A stretch of DNA of 32,793 bases. Source: Gnetum montanum. Taxonomy: Eukaryota > Streptophyta > Gnetopsida > Gnetales > Gnetaceae. Positions within the stretch are counted from its first letter, which is position 1, and every line of letters begins with the position of its first letter. The notes below the pieces were generated by a model. That model saw nothing but the letters and a program-made list of their open reading frames with translations. It made no database searches and had not been told where the DNA came from. Where the stretch lies: NCBI GenBank assembly GCA_015680685.1, contig MNCI01004790.1:95703-128495 (forward strand), in the 5' to 3' direction. The position numbers were made by a program, and so were the translations under genes. Positions 29,830 through 32,793 of this stretch are shown here, piece by piece.

Positions 29830-30150
29830 GGATTAATTTTTCTTGGGGCCTCACACTCCAGTGGTTCCCCACTATCATTCGAGTCTAAATGGTGTTTCCA
29901 ATGAACAAGAAATTCTACTTTCATATCAGGACCATGGCTAGTAGTTAAGAATTTTTAGATGATTTCTACTTTATTTCCTTGTATAGATTGTATACAAGGT
30001 CATTCTCAGATTGAGAAGCTTCTTTTAGGATAAGGAAACCCATCAAGTAGTCGCTTTAGCATGCTGACATGAAAAACTAGATGGACTCTATCCATATTAA
30101 TAGGTATCTGAAGCTTATATGTCATAGGGTTAATTATATCAATGATCTAA
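29830..30150 (-). pseudogene. Chromovirus integrase tail with chromodomain
   Basis: Leftwards: DGPFxIIDIINPMTYKLQIP, then VHLVFHVSMLKRLL near 30070, an acidic gap, and KVEFLVHWKHHLDSNDSGEP near 29930-29860. This has the xFLVxWK core of a retrotransposon chromodomain, which directs integration to marked chromatin. The E/W-rich end after WK is diverged, and stops precede it. Confidence 0.7.
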
Positions 30151-31320
30151 AAGGGACCATCATACTGCCTCATCAATTTGGATGTTGTTCCTTGTTTCAA
30201 CTTAAACTAAAAGGGGTTAAATTTTAAGAGAACCCAATCTCCCACCTTGAATTTATGATGTTAGCATTTTTGGTCTACATACTTTTTCATACATTGCATT
30301 ACCCTCTCCAAGCAATCGCTTACAGTTTCAATATTTTCAAATCACACCTTCAAGAACTCATCCATCAAGAGATGTCACCCTTGTAAAGAGGGAGATACCA
30401 TATGTGGGAATAAGTTGCCTTCCCATTACCAGTTCTATGGGAGAAAACTCAACAACTGAAGGCTTCTAGATGTTGTAACTTAGCTGGGAAATCTCTAACA
30501 AAACATGCTAGTTTTTCTAATCACTACAAACATAATGTCAAAGGTACTCCTCAAGTACATAATTCATCAATTCTATTTTTCCATTTGTTTGTGGATGAAA
30601 AATTGTTGATAATTTAAGGGTGGTTCCCATTATGTTAAACAATCCCTACCAAGAGGTGCTTATAAATTGGGGGTCACAATTTGATACTATGCTCAATTGG
30701 TAGCCTAATATCAAACCATCCTATCAAAGTAATATGTTGTAGTGTCCTCAGTTGAACATTGAGATGGATAGGAAATAAATATTGTAAACTTAAAAAACTT
30801 TTCCACCATCACAATGATGCTACTTAGCCCTTGTACATTTGATAGGCCTATGATGAAATCCATGGTCACTATAGCCCACAAGAATGGTGGGATTTCTAAA
30901 GGAAGATTCCACTAGGAGGATCTGTAGAACCTTTATCCTATTGACACACTAGACACTTCTGAACATAGGCAATCACATCCTGATACATCTTTAGCCAAAG
31001 AAGGTTCTCTTGATTAGTGCTAGAGATCTTTGTTTTCTAGGATGCCCAACCCATTTTGTATAATGGTACTATCGAATAATATCCTTACAAAGGCCATCCC
31101 AATCCAGGACACAAATCCAGTTGTCCCAAAACCAAAGTAGTTCATCCCTCATTTTGAAATGTAGTTCTCACCTAGTTTCTATCAATTTCATAAGGTCCAT
31201 GACCTGATGATCCCTTTTTAAACCATCTTAGATTTGGGCTAATAACACTTCATCATATTGGACATGTGAGGTTTATGGTCCATTGATAGAGAAGAGATGG
31301 GAGGTAAGTTAAGCACAATG
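30151..31320 (-). pseudogene. Chromovirus integrase core, degenerate
   Basis: Leftwards: VYQDVIAYVQKCLVCQ, the end of the HHCC zinc region, near 30990-30940; MDFIIGL with the first catalytic Asp (30862-30842); NCDPQF-like second block near 30670; and a NGKIELMNYVLEEY-like third block near 30570 that keeps Glu. HKFKVGDWVLLKFNPF of the C-terminal domain lies near 30250. Many stops and frame changes. Confidence 0.8.
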
Positions 31321-31930
31321 ACTTAACACATTTGCCACCATGTTCTCCTTTTCAGGGTAGTAAGTTAGCTACAAATCAAAATCAAAAAGCAAGGACAACC
31401 ATTTTTCCTATTTGGGCCTTATCTTAGTTTGATTTAGTAGTGAGTTAGTGGCCAAATTATTGATCTTTACATAAACATGACTTCTCATCAAGTAATGCCT
31501 CCACAATCTTAAGCAATGGACAATAGAAAATGTTTCTTTCTCATGGACTAGCCATCTCTACTTTATTTAATTAAGCTTTTAACAATCATAAGTGATAGGA
31601 TGACCCTCCTGTAGCAACACGCCACCAATTACATCCTTCCTAGCATCAGTATGGACCTCAAAATATTTTGAGAAATCTAACAAAGCTAATGTAGGATGAT
31701 AGGTTAAGGCCTCTTTAATTTTGTTGGAGGCCTACCAATAGTTTGAACTCCATTACCATGGGATTTCTTTCTTTTGCAAATTTATGAGGGGAGTAGCAAT
31801 ATGTAATAGAAGCTGGCAAACCCCATAAATGATCGGACCTCATGAACATTACTAAGAGTGGGCTATTAGCATATAACCTCTACTTTTTTGGGATTTGGCC
31901 TAACTTGTCCATGACCCACAAGGTGTCCCA
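31321..31930 (-). pseudogene. Chromovirus RNase H, degenerate
   Basis: Leftwards: DFSKYFEVHTDARKDVIGGV near 31680, LLQEGHPITY, WLVHEKETFSIVHCLRLWRH near 31540, VYVKINNLATNSLL near 31460, and an LTYYPEKENMVANVLSH end near 31330. The order and motifs match chromovirus RNase H. The second catalytic Glu region (KETF) is readable, and stops are scattered. Confidence 0.85.
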
Positions 31931-32520
31931 GAAATTTTAGCTCTATACAACAAAATTCATACTTCTCTTTCTTAATGTACAACTAATTTTCCTATAGTTT
32001 CTCACAGACTAGTTGTAGGTCGAGAGCATGCTTCTCCATGGTCTAGCTATATACCAAGATATCGTTAAGATAAACAATCATAAATTTATCAAGAAATGGT
32101 TGGAATATCTCATTCATTAGGGTACATAAAGTAGTTGATGCATTGCATAGCCCAAAGGACATCACAATCCATTCATATGACCCATATTTGGTTACACATG
32201 TAGTTTTCTCCTCATCACCCTTTACAATGAAAACCTAATAATACCCTTAGTAAAGGTCTAGCTGGGTAAAATAACATGTCTCTTCCATCTGATCGAACAA
32301 GTTAAAGATGAGAACAAGTTAAAGATGAGTGACACTGGATACTTATTCTTAATGGTATACTTATTCAACAGCTTGTAGTCACAATAGAGATACAATGTCC
32401 CATCCTCCTTGGTAACAAACAACACTAGTACACCATAAGGAGATTTTGGGGAATGAATGTATCCTTTTGACATCAAACTCTCAAGTTGTTTCTTCAACTC
32501 TTCAAATTTTGGGCCTGTTA
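31931..32520 (-). pseudogene. Chromovirus reverse transcriptase, degenerate, active site altered
   Basis: Leftwards: LKKQLESLMSKGYIHSPKSP (32500), VLFVTKEDGTLYLYCDYKLL, NKYTIKNKYPVSLI (to about 32340), then a 17-bp tandem duplication that breaks the frame. TQLDLY, WIVMSFGLCNAST (32170), FMIVYLNDILVYS (32085-32050), EKYEFCC and FLGHLVGHGQV (31930) follow. The active site is YLND where YVDD is normal, so a catalytic Asp is lost. The open stretch at 32497-32258 is the first part of this gene. Confidence 0.88.
32295..32328 (-). repeat. 17-bp tandem duplication inside the chromovirus RT
   Basis: GAACAAGTTAAAGATGA twice in a row (32295-32311, 32312-32328). Seventeen is not a multiple of three, so it shifts the RT frame. 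Confidence 0.93.
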
Positions 32521-32793
32521 ACTAATATGATCTTTGAATAGGTGGATCAATATCTTGTAGCAATTTTATTTTATGGTCTACTACCCTCTGAGGTGGTGAA
32601 CTTTCAAGTAGCTCTTGCGGCATCACATCTCAGAAATGACTTACACCAGAGCTATGTCTGGGTCAATGCTTGTTTGAGATCCATAACCCTCAAAAGGATC
32701 TCTAGTTTGCATTTCTAGAATAAATTTTTGTGTGGGATCCTTGACCTGACGTTTCATCACCATGGGAGAAATAATCTAAGGGCTAGATCCCTC
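32521..32793 (-). pseudogene. Chromovirus pre-RT linker
   Basis: Leftwards: QKFILEMQTRDPFEGYG near 32720, then PQELLESSPPQRVVDHKIKL near 32610 and a PPIQRSY stretch near 32550, as in the segment between protease and RT of chromoviruses (the P-rich ...HxIxL block). A few stops. Protease is beyond the edge. Confidence 0.65.

Larger units (their letters stand above)
29830..32793 (-). mobile_element. Chromovirus (Ty3/gypsy with chromodomain), pol part, degenerate
   Basis: Leftwards from the window edge: pre-RT linker, RT, RNase H, integrase and a chromodomain-like end, all on the minus strand in the normal order. Sequence type (YxDD-class RT, GHPI RNase H, FHVSMLK) differs clearly from the nested elements. 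Gag, protease and 5' LTR would lie beyond the right edge. Many stops and a frame-breaking duplication show it is dead. Confidence 0.85.

Overview
This is plant nuclear DNA, AT-rich and without an intact host gene. Nearly all of it is decayed LTR retrotransposon sequence of the Ty3/gypsy class. The primer-binding sites match plant tRNA-Asp, the reverse transcriptases carry VFMDD/FMDD, and sequence with its own reading frames follows pol. Together these point to the Athila/Tat side of the plant gypsy elements. A separate chromodomain-type gypsy element (chromovirus) lies at the right edge. The amount of nested, old LTR sequence suggests a large repeat-rich genome; a gymnosperm would fit, but nothing here proves it.

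Layout. Four related elements are nested, and I name them Nest-1 to Nest-4. Nest-1 (minus strand) is outermost: its 5' LTR, PBS and first part of gag lie at 24845-22364, and its remaining gag, pol and 3' ORF lie at 2809-1; its 3' LTR is off the left edge. Nest-2 (plus, 2810-22363) is inserted in the gag of Nest-1. Nest-3 (plus, 5352-12292, target-site duplication GACCT) is inserted in the gag of Nest-2. Nest-4 (minus, 16607-21775, target-site duplication AATGG, with a 590-base assembly gap) is inserted in the 3' LTR of Nest-2. Removing each insert with one copy of its duplication puts the interrupted gag frame, or LTR, back in register.

Each copy has lost a different part. Nest-1 lacks protease and RNase H. 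Nest-2 lacks protease, most of RNase H and integrase. Nest-3 keeps gag and protease but lacks RT, RNase H and integrase. Nest-4 keeps only gag and 3' sequence. Most in-frame stops look like C-to-T or G-to-A changes (CAG, CGA or TGG codons), as expected for old methylated repeats. None of the four could move by itself.

The most interesting features are shared across copies. An in-frame stop lies exactly 40 codons before a compact zinc knuckle in three copies. A 3' reading frame conserved between Nest-1 and Nest-3 begins just after a splice-acceptor-like AG. A second polypurine-like motif lies at the end of pol. The 3' coding regions of Nest-2 and Nest-4 look different from it and rich in charged, possibly coiled-coil sequence.

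From 24846 to about 29830 is AT-rich intergenic DNA with SINE-like and LINE-end-like fragments. From about 29830 to the right edge is a minus-strand chromovirus pol with a damaged RT active site.
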